Source: Paludibacter sp.
GTDB lineage: Bacteria > Bacteroidota > Bacteroidia > Bacteroidales > Paludibacteraceae
DNA: 64,000 nucleotides
Direction: 5' to 3'
NCBI GenBank assembly: GCA_028690665.1
Contig: JAQVAV010000008.1
Location: forward strand, 49,273-113,272
Part shown: positions 55,295 through 64,000 of the stretch, piece after piece
How the letters are laid out: the number at the start of each line of letters is the position of its first letter
Position numbering within the stretch: the stretch's first letter is position 1
Notes under the pieces: model-generated
Databases searched by the model: none
Seen by the model: the letters and a program-made list of their open reading frames with translations, nothing else
Told to the model about the DNA's origin: nothing
Translations under genes and position numbers: made by a program

Positions 55295-57391
55295 TTAACT
55301 AATAATACCCCAAATTGAACTTTTATTATTCAGCTTCTTCAGGCGGGCAACAAGGATGTTGTTTTCGGGTTTTGAAAGGGTAGCGTCATCTTGTAATATT
55401 TCGTCAGCAGTACGACGGGCGATTTCGAGCATTTTTCCATCCTGAGCCAGATTGGCAATCTTCAGTTCGAACGGCATGCCGCTTTGTATGGTTCCATCAA
55501 TGTCCCCCGGCCCGCGAAGTTGTAAATCGGCTTCCGAAATTTCAAATCCGTCATTGGATTTCACCATAATATCCATGCGTTTCCGGGTATCGGAAGCCAA
55601 CTTATAACCGGTAAGTAGAATACAGTAAGATTGTTCTGCTCCACGTCCTACCCTTCCACGTAATTGATGCAATTGAGCCAAACCAAACCGTTCTGCATTT
55701 TCGATAATCATCACCGAGGCATTAGGGATGTTTACGCCAACTTCGATGACCGTAGTTGCCACCATAATCTGCGTTGCTCCCGATACAAATTGTTGCATCT
55801 GGTAATCTTTTTCAGCAGCTTTCAGCTTCCCGTGTACTTTGCTGATTTTATACTGAGGAAACACTTCCCGAATATATTCGTATCCGTTTTCAAGATCCTG
55901 CAAATCCATATTTTCCGATTCCTGAATAAGCGGATATACAATATAAACCTGTCTGCCTGCATTTACCTGTTTGGCAATAAACTGATTCAACGTCTGGCGT
56001 TTGTTCTGATAATAATGAAAAGTCTGTATCGGTTTGCGTCCCGGAGGCAATTCGTCGATAACCGAAACCCTAAGATCTCCATACAAAGTCATAGCCAATG
56101 TGCGGGGAATAGGAGTCGCTGTCATAACCAGAATGTGTGGTGGCTGAACATTTTTTTTCCACAATTCTGAACGCTGTTTAACACCAAAACGATGCTGCTC
56201 ATCAATAACGACCAGACCTAGATTGGAAAATTTTACCACATCTTCTATAAGTGCATGAGTTCCGATAAGTATATTTAATTCTCCGGAACGAAGCCGGGCA
56301 TGAAGTTCCTCGCGGGCTTTGGGGCGTGTCGATCCTGTAAGCAGAGCGACATTTATACCAAGATCGCCCAGAAAATTACAAATGGTTTCGTAATGCTGGT
56401 TGGCAAGAATTTCAGTTGGAGCCATCAATGCCGCCTGATAACCATTGTCAATAGCCATAAGCATAGCCATCAGGGCCACAAGCGTTTTACCACTTCCGAC
56501 ATCTCCCTGCAAAAGACGATTCATTTGGCGTCCGGAGCCAACATCTGTACGTATTTCACGCAAAACCCGTTTCTGTGCTCCGGTAAGTTCAAACGGCAGG
56601 TAATCTTTGAAAAAAGTATTGAAATAATGACCGATATGCGCAAACACAAAACCACTGAAATTCTGTTCGCGCCATTTTGTTTGCCGGAGAATGCTCAGCT
56701 GAATATAAAAAAGCTCTTCAAATTTGAGACGTTGCCGGGCTTTATTCAGCGCGTATGCATTTTTAGGGAAATGAACATTGATAATCGATTCGGTAAGGTT
56801 CATCAATGCAAATTTTTTAAGGATATATGCAGGCAATGTTTCGGGAACTCCAGTTTTTAATTGCTGTATAAATGGAAAAATAATTTTCTGAATGCTTTTC
56901 GAATTCAGAAAACCGGTTTTCATCTTTTCAGTGGTATTGTAAAACGGCTGAAGCCCGGTTTGTCCCGCAGAATTGTACTGAGAAAGCGTTTCAATATCGG
57001 GATGAACAATATTGTATTTCCCGTTAAAAGCGGCAGGCTTCCCGAAAACAACATATTCAATTCCGGTTTTATATTTTTCCAGAATGAATTTAATTCCTTT
57101 GAACCAAACTAATTCTATCGTATCATTACCATCAGAGAAAATAGCAGAAAGCCTTTGAGTCGGACCCTCCCCAATTTTTTCGAAACGAAGAATTTGCCCC
57201 CTGATCTGGATAAAAGGCATGTTGCCCGAGATCTCATGGAGATAATAAAACCGACTGCGGTCGACATACTTATACGGGAAATGATACAGTAAATCTTCGA
57301 CCGACCGAATGCCCAGTTCTTTGGCAAACAGTTCAGCCCGCTTCGGGCCTACACCCGGAAGATATTTTATGTCCTGCATCGAAAAATCCAT
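55295..57391 (-). CDS. recG: ATP-dependent DNA helicase RecG
   Basis: A 698-residue helicase from the ATG at 57391 (MDFSMQDIKYLPGVGPKRAELF), which matches the family start; three upstream codons are also open. An N-terminal wedge/OB domain covers about 60-190. Helicase motifs follow: LLQGDVGSGKTLVALMAM (Walker A), VVIDEQHRFGVKQR (DEQH box), VMTATPIPRTLAMTLYGD, TTVIEVGVNIPNASVMIIENAERFGLAQLHQLRGRVGRG. It remodels stalled replication forks and Holliday junctions. It starts 12 bp after the end of the acyltransferase gene on the same strand. Confidence 0.96.
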   Translation of the reverse strand: MDFSMQDIKYLPGVGPKRAELFAKELGIRSVEDLLYHFPYKYVDRSRFYYLHEISGNMPFIQIRGQILRFEKIGEGPTQRLSAIFSDGNDTIELVWFKGIKFILEKYKTGIEYVVFGKPAAFNGKYNIVHPDIETLSQYNSAGQTGLQPFYNTTEKMKTGFLNSKSIQKIIFPFIQQLKTGVPETLPAYILKKFALMNLTESIINVHFPKNAYALNKARQRLKFEELFYIQLSILRQTKWREQNFSGFVFAHIGHYFNTFFKDYLPFELTGAQKRVLREIRTDVGSGRQMNRLLQGDVGSGKTLVALMAMLMAIDNGYQAALMAPTEILANQHYETICNFLGDLGINVALLTGSTRPKAREELHARLRSGELNILIGTHALIEDVVKFSNLGLVVIDEQHRFGVKQRSELWKKNVQPPHILVMTATPIPRTLAMTLYGDLRVSVIDELPPGRKPIQTFHYYQNKRQTLNQFIAKQVNAGRQVYIVYPLIQESENMDLQDLENGYEYIREVFPQYKISKVHGKLKAAEKDYQMQQFVSGATQIMVATTVIEVGVNIPNASVMIIENAERFGLAQLHQLRGRVGRGAEQSYCILLTGYKLASDTRKRMDIMVKSNDGFEISEADLQLRGPGDIDGTIQSGMPFELKIANLAQDGKMLEIARRTADEILQDDATLSKPENNILVARLKKLNNKSSIWGIIS

Positions 57392-57403
57392 AAAACACAA
57401 ACT

Positions 57404-58459
57404 TTATCCGGCAATATATTTTCCTCCCGGAATCTTCTTCAAAAGATATATAATTATAAATGAAAAAAGAGCTACAAACAATGTCAGCGCAGGCAAAGAT
57501 ACCAAAGGATAGGTAAACGACCAGTAAATACCATGTTGAAACAACAATCCGATGATGAGAATATGTACTAAATAAATACCATAACTGTTTTTGCTCAAAA
57601 TGTCAATCATTGTGTCAGCCAACGGATTCCCGGATTTCATATCTTTAAAGAACACAAAAACAGCAATCGTTTGTGCTACTGTATTCATAGATAGATAACT
57701 ATAATGATAAAGGTTTAGTTTATGAGAGGCTGAACTCAGACTAAAGGTCATGTATGAAATAACACAAACAGTTGCTACATATACGATGGCTGCCGGTACA
57801 CAAAGCCTTTTCCAGGGCAGCCGGATTCTTGAAATATAAAACCCAAGTAACATATAACCGGAGTATAACAAATAACCGGAGAACTTGCTCCAGTAATCTT
57901 TTTTCCAACCATAAGCATTAAACGGAGTATCGCGCATAAAAATCAAAAAAATCAACCATACAAAAACCAATGCAAGAAGCTGGAGATTATTCAGCCTTTG
58001 GAAAAGTTTTCCCGCCAAAGGTATCAACGGATAAAGAAACACTATCATGTAAATATACCAGAAATGCTTGGACACACCTTCATTCAAAAACAAGTTGACA
58101 CCCCAGGATATTACACTTTCAAGATAGTGTGGCTGAACAGCGGGTTTCAGACTGTACCAACGATAAATCCAATAGATGATTATCCAAAATAAAAAAGGGA
58201 TAACCACGCGGGAAAATCTGCGCTTTATAAAATCTTTATAGTCATAATTTTTCCCGAGCATTGTTGCTCCGCTCAACATTAAAAAAAGCGGAACTGCAAA
58301 CCGGACTGCCGAATTGAAGATATTACCAATCCACCAGTATTCCATATTTTTGGCATAAGTCATGTTGACTAAAGGAGATGCTACATGAATGATTATAACA
58401 CTCAGCATGGCAACACATCGCAACATGTCAAGATATTGGATATGAGCAGGCTTATTCAT
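57404..58459 (-). CDS. Membrane acyltransferase, acyltransferase-3 family (OafA/WecH-like)
   Basis: A 351-residue protein with about ten membrane helices. LDMLRCVAMLSVIIIHVASPLVNM near the N terminus holds the Arg and His typical of AT3 acyltransferases, and LFLMLSGATMLGKNYDYKDFIKRRFSRVVIPFLFW is the second conserved block. There is no attached SGNH domain. Such proteins add acetyl or other acyl groups to polysaccharides or lipids at the membrane. The target is unknown. Its start overlaps the ispD stop by 8 bp. Confidence 0.88.
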   Translation of the reverse strand: MNKPAHIQYLDMLRCVAMLSVIIIHVASPLVNMTYAKNMEYWWIGNIFNSAVRFAVPLFLMLSGATMLGKNYDYKDFIKRRFSRVVIPFLFWIIIYWIYRWYSLKPAVQPHYLESVISWGVNLFLNEGVSKHFWYIYMIVFLYPLIPLAGKLFQRLNNLQLLALVFVWLIFLIFMRDTPFNAYGWKKDYWSKFSGYLLYSGYMLLGFYISRIRLPWKRLCVPAAIVYVATVCVISYMTFSLSSASHKLNLYHYSYLSMNTVAQTIAVFVFFKDMKSGNPLADTMIDILSKNSYGIYLVHILIIGLLFQHGIYWSFTYPLVSLPALTLFVALFSFIIIYLLKKIPGGKYIAG

Positions 58460-59132
58460 TGAATCTTTTACTGATTATTTTAGCCCATTCCAGATCGATA
58501 GCTGTTGTAAGCTTAATATTTTCCCGGTTACCTTCTACAAGTGTTATTTTATGACCAAGAGATTCCACCACCGAAGCATCGTCTGTAAACAGAGGAGAAA
58601 ACGTCTGCTCATAAGCCCTCAACAGCAATTCACCATCAAAGACCTGGGGGGTTTGAACCATTTTATATAAATTACGGTCGACTGATAAATTTCCGTGAGG
58701 TGTGATTTGCCGGATACTATCCACAGCATCCACAACAGGAATTACAGTTCCGTATTCTTCAGCAGCATCAAAACACTTTATAATCGTATTGTTGCTTACA
58801 AAAGGTCTTACTCCATCGTGCACTGCAACAATAGCAGGCATATTTATAAGTTTTAATCCATTTTTCACAGAATGAAAACGGGTTTCACCTCCCGGGGCAA
58901 TTTCGTGCTTTACATCAAAGGCATATTTCTTGCATAGCCCAGCCCAGTATGACATTTGATTTTCTGGTAACACAACAATTATCTGAATTTTATTGTTGAA
59001 GTTTTGAAATGCCCTGATGGTATGCATCAACACCGGAAATCCATTTATCGGAATAAATTGCTTGGGGATATCAGAATTCATCCGAAGGCCTTTTCCTCCT
59101 GCAACAATGATGACTGCTTTCGATTTTTGCAT
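58452..59132 (-). CDS. ispD: 2-C-methyl-D-erythritol 4-phosphate cytidylyltransferase
   Basis: A 226-residue nucleotidyltransferase. AVIIVAGGKGLRMNSDIPKQFIPINGFPVLMHTI is the CTP-binding start of IspD, VAVHDGVRPFVSN the metal-binding Asp segment, and VQTPQVFDGELLLRAYEQ the conserved C-terminal block. It makes CDP-methylerythritol in the MEP isoprenoid route. First gene of ispD-acyltransferase-recG. Confidence 0.95.
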   Translation of the reverse strand: MQKSKAVIIVAGGKGLRMNSDIPKQFIPINGFPVLMHTIRAFQNFNNKIQIIVVLPENQMSYWAGLCKKYAFDVKHEIAPGGETRFHSVKNGLKLINMPAIVAVHDGVRPFVSNNTIIKCFDAAEEYGTVIPVVDAVDSIRQITPHGNLSVDRNLYKMVQTPQVFDGELLLRAYEQTFSPLFTDDASVVESLGHKITLVEGNRENIKLTTAIDLEWAKIISKRFNE

Positions 59133-59154
59133 GACAATAAAAATAATTCAGAAA

Positions 59155-59162
59155 CAAAGATA
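59155..59162 (-). promoter_or_regulatory. Candidate -7 box of ispD
   Basis: CAAAGATA on the plus strand is TATCTTTG on the minus strand, matching TAnnTTTG, 23-30 bp before the ispD start. Confidence 0.55.
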
Positions 59163-59262
59163 AACATTTCAGAATAATTTTTATATCAGAGTTCTTGGGC
59201 AGGAAATAAAGATATTAAACAAGTATAAAGTTAATTATCATCGTTTAGCCAATAACATTTTA

Positions 59263-59270
59263 TAACTTTG
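59263..59270 (+). promoter_or_regulatory. Candidate -7 box of the SPOR gene
   Basis: TAACTTTG matches TAnnTTTG, 19 bp before the start codon; the leader would be about 12 nt. Confidence 0.55.
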
Positions 59271-59289
59271 CACCTAAATTCATAAAATA

Positions 59290-59766
59290 ATGAAACGATT
59301 AACCCTGTCTTTCTTAATTTTGTCTGTTGCGCTTTCAAGCATGGCACAAAGTGTGGATACGCTTGTCGTGGTTCATAAATCGGTTTTCGAAAAACTAGCA
59401 AAACCGGACTCAATAACCGGAGCATCTGTCAGAGTTCATCAGGATGAACGAATAAATTTGCTATTCGATTCTAAAAAAAAATTAAACTCTGAGCACGCCT
59501 CAACCATTAGTGGATATAGAGTTCAGGTTTTTTCAAGCAATGCACAAAAAACAGCAAAAAACGAAGCCTTTCGTATTGAAAAAGAACTGAAGGAAATTTT
59601 TCCTGAATATCCTGTATATGTAAATTACACGTCTCCATTTTGGAAAGTTCGCGTGGGAAACTTTAAAACATTGGAAGATGCTAAAAAAGCAAGACTGGAA
59701 ATTATTGATAATTTCCCGAATTTAAAAAGCGAAACCTATACTGTCAGAGACCACATTAATAACTAA
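59290..59766 (+). CDS. Exported SPOR-domain protein
   Basis: A 158-residue protein with a signal peptide ([20 protein letters not shown]). Residues about 75-155 form a SPOR domain: [72 protein letters not shown] domains bind denuded glycan strands of septal peptidoglycan, so this is likely a periplasmic division-site protein. It is followed by folE, probably on the same transcript. Confidence 0.9.
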   Translation: MKRLTLSFLILSVALSSMAQSVDTLVVVHKSVFEKLAKPDSITGASVRVHQDERINLLFDSKKKLNSEHASTISGYRVQVFSSNAQKTAKNEAFRIEKELKEIFPEYPVYVNYTSPFWKVRVGNFKTLEDAKKARLEIIDNFPNLKSETYTVRDHINN

Positions 59767-59822
59767 AAAATATTTTATACAATCGGGAGTATATGCGTAT
59801 AGTCCTGAAAATAACACATAGC

Positions 59823-60419
59823 ATGGATTTTAATATAAATCAACCCGTACCTTTCGATGCGGAAAAAACTCAAAAACTAGCTTACCACTATAAAGAAATT
59901 ATAAAACTTCTGGGAGAAGACACTGATAGAGAAGGTTTAATAAAAACTCCTGACAGAGTTGCCAGATCTATGCAATTTCTCGTTCACGGATATGAACAAA
60001 AGCCTGAAGAAATACTCAAATCTGCTATGTTCAAAGAAGACTATCGTCAGATGGTTATTGTAAAGGATATTGATTTTTACTCGTTGTGCGAACATCACAT
60101 GCTTCCGTTCTTTGGTAAAGCTCACATTGCCTACATACCGAATCACAACATTACCGGACTAAGCAAAATAGCCCGCATCGTAGAAGTCTTCGCCCGCAGG
60201 TTACAGGTTCAGGAACGTATGACTACGCAAATCAAAGAATGTATTCAAAACACATTGAATCCGCTGGGGGTTATGGTTATCCTCGAAGCTCAACATCTCT
60301 GCATGCAAATGCGGGGCATCCAGAAGCAACATTCCATTACTACTACATCTGACTTTACCGGAGTTTTCCAACAAGCTAAAACGAGAGAGGAATTTATGAA
60401 TTTGATCAATAAAAAGTAA
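59823..60419 (+). CDS. folE: GTP cyclohydrolase I (zinc type)
   Basis: A 198-residue enzyme from the ATG at 59823 ([27 protein letters not shown]); ten upstream codons are open but do not look coding. [32 protein letters not shown] supplies the zinc Cys and the catalytic His residues, and [22 protein letters not shown] supplies the second zinc Cys and the GTP site. It converts GTP to dihydroneopterin triphosphate, the start of folate synthesis. Convergent with the next gene (12 bp apart). Confidence 0.96.
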   Translation: MDFNINQPVPFDAEKTQKLAYHYKEIIKLLGEDTDREGLIKTPDRVARSMQFLVHGYEQKPEEILKSAMFKEDYRQMVIVKDIDFYSLCEHHMLPFFGKAHIAYIPNHNITGLSKIARIVEVFARRLQVQERMTTQIKECIQNTLNPLGVMVILEAQHLCMQMRGIQKQHSITTTSDFTGVFQQAKTREEFMNLINKK

Positions 60420-60431
60420 AGGTCTCCTAAA

Positions 60432-61865
60432 CTATTCGTGAGAATAATTGGGATTTTCGTAGATTTTCATAAAAACAGTCCCTTTTTTGAATGTCTTTAT
60501 CAAGTTCCACGTTCTTAAGCTGTCAATTCTTTCATCTGAAAGATTAAATATATTGGAATAAACAATCCATCTGTTCTGATGAAAATCAAGATGAGCGAAC
60601 TGACGTCTGTCATTATTTGCATCAATATATCTAAACTCTGAGGTCAGAGGAAATTCCACTCCTACAGATCCAAATTCTACATGTTTTTCAGCTACATAAT
60701 CAATAGTCTGCTGTTTTAATTCAAAATAAGGTATATATGCTAGCGTTGAATCCCATGGTTGAGACAATTTTTCCGGATATAGCCAAAAGTTACCAGAAAG
60801 CAACAGTATAGTACTCAAAAGAATTAATTGCTTTACTCTTTTTACAGGTTGATACATCATTGTTACTTTTGCCAAAATAGTGGCAATCAGCATATAATGG
60901 ATAGCAAAATAACGTGCTCCAAACGGATTTTTTAAAGGCAATGTCACCGACATCATTACAATAAGCATAAACAACAATACCAATAATAACAAGCTATTCT
61001 CTGATAATAATGCCATTCTGTTTTTGTTCTTTATAAGTGCAATTCCTAAAATCAACCATACAAAGAGCCGTCCCTCATCAACAAACCAACGGCCTAAAGC
61101 CAAAATATTTTTTAGGACTCCCGAAAAAGAAGTAATTTCTCCTGAGTCTGTTTGACTTGTTGTAAAGAACCAACCGTATGAATAAAGTCTCCAAGTAATA
61201 AAAGAAAATACAACTAATACTGCCGGTAAATAAACAGGAAATAACAGTTTTATTGTATTCCAGAAATGTACCTTTAAAACATACATTGTATAAACATAAT
61301 AGGCAAGCATAAATGCAAATGTAAGCAATATGCCCCTTCGGGATGTAAGGCAGAGCAGTGCCATGTATATTCCTATCCCCAATTTCCGTTTATCAAGCAT
61401 CGCATTAATAAGTAGAAGAGAAAATAGAATAACAAAAGCATCCTGATACAGCCCTGAAGACATAGACATGAAAGTCGGATCAACAGCTAATAGTATGAAA
61501 ATATATGGAATAAATTCTCTGGAGACAACCTTTGTTACAAACTTATACAATTGAATCAAAATCAAGATCGTTACCGGAATAAATGATAAATGTGCAACAA
61601 TTAAAGACTTTCCAAAAACAGTCCACATTAAGGCGATATAAAATGGAACTAATTGAGGATCCCCATTGTCTGCCTCTGAAGGATAATGAAAATGAAATAA
61701 ACCATGTTCATATAAATATGTAGCCGGCTTACACAAAACTGTAACTGAATCCCAAAAAAAACCTGTATTGAACAGAAATATCTTACATAGAATATAAATG
61801 AATACTACAAGAATTGGTAACCAAACTTTAAAACTAAAAACGTCATCAATATTTTTTACTTTCAT
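60432..61865 (-). CDS. Multi-pass GT-C type glycosyltransferase-like membrane protein
   Basis: A 477-residue protein with about ten to twelve membrane helices. After the first helix is FFWDSVTVLCKPATYLYEHGLFHFHYPSEADNGDPQLVPFYIALMW. An Asp in this first outer loop is the hallmark of GT-C enzymes (ArnT/PMT-type) that use lipid-linked sugars. A C-terminal soluble part of about 100 residues follows the last helix. The donor and acceptor are unknown. It neighbours porZ, a protein that delivers anionic LPS for type IX anchoring, so a role in that glycan is possible but unproven. Confidence 0.7.
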   Translation of the reverse strand: MKVKNIDDVFSFKVWLPILVVFIYILCKIFLFNTGFFWDSVTVLCKPATYLYEHGLFHFHYPSEADNGDPQLVPFYIALMWTVFGKSLIVAHLSFIPVTILILIQLYKFVTKVVSREFIPYIFILLAVDPTFMSMSSGLYQDAFVILFSLLLINAMLDKRKLGIGIYMALLCLTSRRGILLTFAFMLAYYVYTMYVLKVHFWNTIKLLFPVYLPAVLVVFSFITWRLYSYGWFFTTSQTDSGEITSFSGVLKNILALGRWFVDEGRLFVWLILGIALIKNKNRMALLSENSLLLLVLLFMLIVMMSVTLPLKNPFGARYFAIHYMLIATILAKVTMMYQPVKRVKQLILLSTILLLSGNFWLYPEKLSQPWDSTLAYIPYFELKQQTIDYVAEKHVEFGSVGVEFPLTSEFRYIDANNDRRQFAHLDFHQNRWIVYSNIFNLSDERIDSLRTWNLIKTFKKGTVFMKIYENPNYSHE

Positions 61866-61956
61866 AAAAACAAAAATAGTCTTAATTAAACAAGGATAGT
61901 AGAATCATAATACCAAAGGGCATAAATCATTAACTATATATTATACAAAACATATA

Positions 61957-64000
61957 CTAATTAATGACAAGAATTTTGGTAACAGTACTTTCAGTTCCAT
62001 CCGAATTGACACAAATTGCCAGATAGATTCCGGTACTAACTTTATTCCCATGTACGTCTTTTCCATCCCATGTTGCAATTCCTCCGTTCGAAACAGTCTG
62101 ACAAATAAGATTTCCATTTATATCCGTAATTTTCACCTGAGTATCAGTTACTAATCCAGTAATAGTTATCACTCCCGAATAATCCTCTCTGACCGGATTA
62201 GGATAGGCATGAACATCGGAAAAAGAATCCCCGGCATCAACAGCATCACTTTGATAAGAGACTAACCCATTGGCTGTTCCCATGTAAACTTCTCCGGTTT
62301 CAGGATTAATAGCTAAAGATAAAACATTATTGGATGGAAGCGGGCTGTTTGCTGTAGTAAAATGATGGATGGTCTCTTGCCCATTCTCCGACATCAGATA
62401 AACTCCTGAGGTCTCTGTCCCTAACCATTTACGATTAGCTCCATCAATCACAATAGCCGTAATTTTTTCTTCAAAAAGCAAATAATCTGCCAAGTCTGTG
62501 CCATCATTCCTCGGAATCTTAACCCTTGTACAAGTATAATCTGGATCAAAAACATTTGAAGTGTTATAAAACAAAAATGGCCCCTGATCAGTTCCGACCC
62601 ATACAACCCCATTTTGGTCCTGGGCAATACTATAAACATACGTAGGCGTTACAGAATTAATCACTGTAATTCCGTTGTCTGTTTCAGGGTATTTAAAAGC
62701 AGTCAAAAATATAGACTGGTCATCTGATTGGTCATCAATAGTTCCATTATCATCAAACACAAACACTCCAGCTCCGGCCCGAACAGATAAAACCCACTTT
62801 TGATTTTCATTTTGATTCGATAACAGAATCTTTCCAAGAGTCATTTTTAGTGATATATCATTATACTTAAGAGAAGACCACTCTCCATCTTTTGGTAAAA
62901 CCTTAATTGTCTTTCCAACTTCCATATTGGTAAGAAAGAGATTTCCTTCACTATCGAAAACGGCTCCATCTAATCTTATATATCTATATGGATTAGAAAG
63001 AACAATCGTTTCTAAAGTACTGTTTGAGTTCGTATACCAATTAGTATACTTATCATCCTTAAATTCATACAATCCGGTACCATAAGATGTCACAAAAAAA
63101 TGACTATTATCAGTCGGATCAACAGCAACATTCATAAAATCCAAGACAGGAGATCCTGTTTTTGATGAAATATCGCTTGATGGTAAATTTGTCCATGTAC
63201 CCTTTTCGTAAATCATAAGAATTCCATCCCTTCGCTTTTCAGCGCCCCATCTTCCGCCCTGAACCATAAATAACTTTTGTCCGGAAAAAGTCAGACTCCA
63301 AGGGATATTTACTGCAGGTCCGGATGGTTTATAATAGACGATCTGATTATTTAAATAAAGTCCTATACCGTTGGCAACGGAAGCAAACCAGTACTTATCT
63401 CCGGAGATTTGGTATTCAGCATCCTTTACAACACCAGTATTCGGTAAGGATTTTATACTTAAATCATTATTAATAACATAAGCAGTCAGACTTCCATCAT
63501 ACACAATTATTTTATCATTTGATATAAAAATATCCGAAACTGAGATCTGAGACAATAACTGCATCCATGTTTCACTATTTTCAGATTGTTCATACAAAGC
63601 AGTTCCCCGTTTTAAAAACAAATTTCCATCAGCGGATCTAAGTTCAGCAATATCTCCAGCACCCGGTAAATTAGTAAGTGTGCTCCAGCGTTGATAATCT
63701 ACCAGATTTTTTTCTGCTAACGATGCTTTGTAAATCAGAGATGATGTAGCTGCATAAATGTAACCATTATTAATCGCAATACTTAACACCTGAACCTCAG
63801 TTCCATTGTTCCCGATGTAGTAAGTATCTGCGATTTCATGTTTTTCCAAATTGAGGACCAAAATACCAAAGTCACAAGCTAAATAAGCTTTATTCTCAAA
63901 AAAAACAATATCATTCACTAATTTACTGGATGTCAGTTGTTTTATATATAAATCAGGAATATTGATAACGCCACCACTTGACAATAAATCAATATTTCCA
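61957..64000 (-). CDS. porZ: PorZ-like type IX secretion protein (two beta-propellers plus sorting domain), N terminus cut off
   Basis: The frame is open to the window edge, so the start lies beyond 64000; the visible part is about 680 residues. It begins GNIDLLSSGGVINIPDLYIKQ. Repeated blade motifs follow, for example IYAATSSLIYK, MNVAVDPTDNSHFFVTSYGTGLYEF, IAQDQNGVVWVGTDQGPFLFYN and NVLSLAINPETGEVYMGTANGLVSY; these are two-component-regulator-type propeller blades. The C-terminal 80 residues (VHAYPNPVREDYSGVITITGL, then GKDVHGNKVSTGIYLAIC) are a type IX sorting domain. This is the layout of PorZ, which presents anionic LPS to the PorU sortase on the cell surface. A generic propeller protein is the alternative. 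Confidence 0.82.
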   Translation of the reverse strand, partial: GNIDLLSSGGVINIPDLYIKQLTSSKLVNDIVFFENKAYLACDFGILVLNLEKHEIADTYYIGNNGTEVQVLSIAINNGYIYAATSSLIYKASLAEKNLVDYQRWSTLTNLPGAGDIAELRSADGNLFLKRGTALYEQSENSETWMQLLSQISVSDIFISNDKIIVYDGSLTAYVINNDLSIKSLPNTGVVKDAEYQISGDKYWFASVANGIGLYLNNQIVYYKPSGPAVNIPWSLTFSGQKLFMVQGGRWGAEKRRDGILMIYEKGTWTNLPSSDISSKTGSPVLDFMNVAVDPTDNSHFFVTSYGTGLYEFKDDKYTNWYTNSNSTLETIVLSNPYRYIRLDGAVFDSEGNLFLTNMEVGKTIKVLPKDGEWSSLKYNDISLKMTLGKILLSNQNENQKWVLSVRAGAGVFVFDDNGTIDDQSDDQSIFLTAFKYPETDNGITVINSVTPTYVYSIAQDQNGVVWVGTDQGPFLFYNTSNVFDPDYTCTRVKIPRNDGTDLADYLLFEEKITAIVIDGANRKWLGTETSGVYLMSENGQETIHHFTTANSPLPSNNVLSLAINPETGEVYMGTANGLVSYQSDAVDAGDSFSDVHAYPNPVREDYSGVITITGLVTDTQVKITDINGNLICQTVSNGGIATWDGKDVHGNKVSTGIYLAICVNSDGTESTVTKILVIN

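Noticed and set aside
1..64000. CRISPR arrays, tRNA or rRNA genes, prophage genes
   Set aside because: No regularly spaced direct repeats, no cloverleaf-like tRNA sequence and no phage structural genes were recognised on reading the intergenic regions; a dedicated tRNA and ncRNA search was not possible.

Overview
The window is AT-rich chromosomal DNA from a member of the Bacteroidota, most likely order Bacteroidales and possibly Paludibacter-like (that last step is a guess). Support: many intergenic regions carry the Bacteroidota sigma factor -7 box TAnnTTTG; there is a type IX secretion protein (PorZ) and a protein with a type IX sorting domain; there are three GH92 mannosidase domains, a LruC-domain lipoprotein, and small outer-membrane barrel and DUF4870 proteins typical of the group. 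No tRNA, rRNA or CRISPR array was seen. The only mobile-element trace is a decayed IS630-type transposase.

Layout. 1-94 is the start of mutS, running off the left edge. 197-4302 (minus) is a GDP-D-glycero-alpha-D-manno-heptose operon (GT4 glycosyltransferase, hddA, gmhA, hddC, gmhB). 4.7-9.5 kb holds a small membrane protein, a topoisomerase A subunit and glycyl-tRNA synthetase. 9.7-12.3 kb holds a CDGSH iron-sulfur protein, a hemerythrin/RIC-like protein overlapping a LuxR-type pseudo-receiver regulator, and a queuosine-precursor transporter. 12.5-17 kb holds a TonB-dependent receptor with a palindrome in its promoter, and a large LruC lipoprotein. 17.4-24.2 kb holds a fucose-permease-like transporter, a HAD phosphatase, a DUF1080 protein, a Coq4-like protein, pgl, zwf and corA. 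24.4-34.8 kb is mostly housekeeping: trmN6, an outer-membrane barrel, mscS, trxA, dnaE, a dicarboxylate/amino-acid symporter, aroK and DUF4870.

35.1-39.2 kb is a complete L-arabinose operon, araD-araA-araB, with a strong inverted repeat just after its promoter and palindromic repeats in both spacers. 39.5-49.8 kb is the most distinctive region. Four tightly spaced genes for exported proteins encode GH92, a discoidin-like/BSP-metallopeptidase/GH92 fusion, another GH92, and an M6 metalloprotease with a PA14-like domain and a type IX sorting domain. There is no SusC/SusD pair. Together they look like a set for taking apart alpha-mannosylated glycoproteins, with glycosidase and peptidase activity in one transcription unit and partly in one polypeptide.

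50-64 kb holds the IS630 remnant, a thioesterase with nspC (polyamine synthesis), a lipoprotein, a LURP-one-like protein, an M23/LysM endopeptidase, ndk, recG, an acyltransferase, ispD, a SPOR protein, folE, a GT-C type membrane protein, and porZ, which runs off the right edge.
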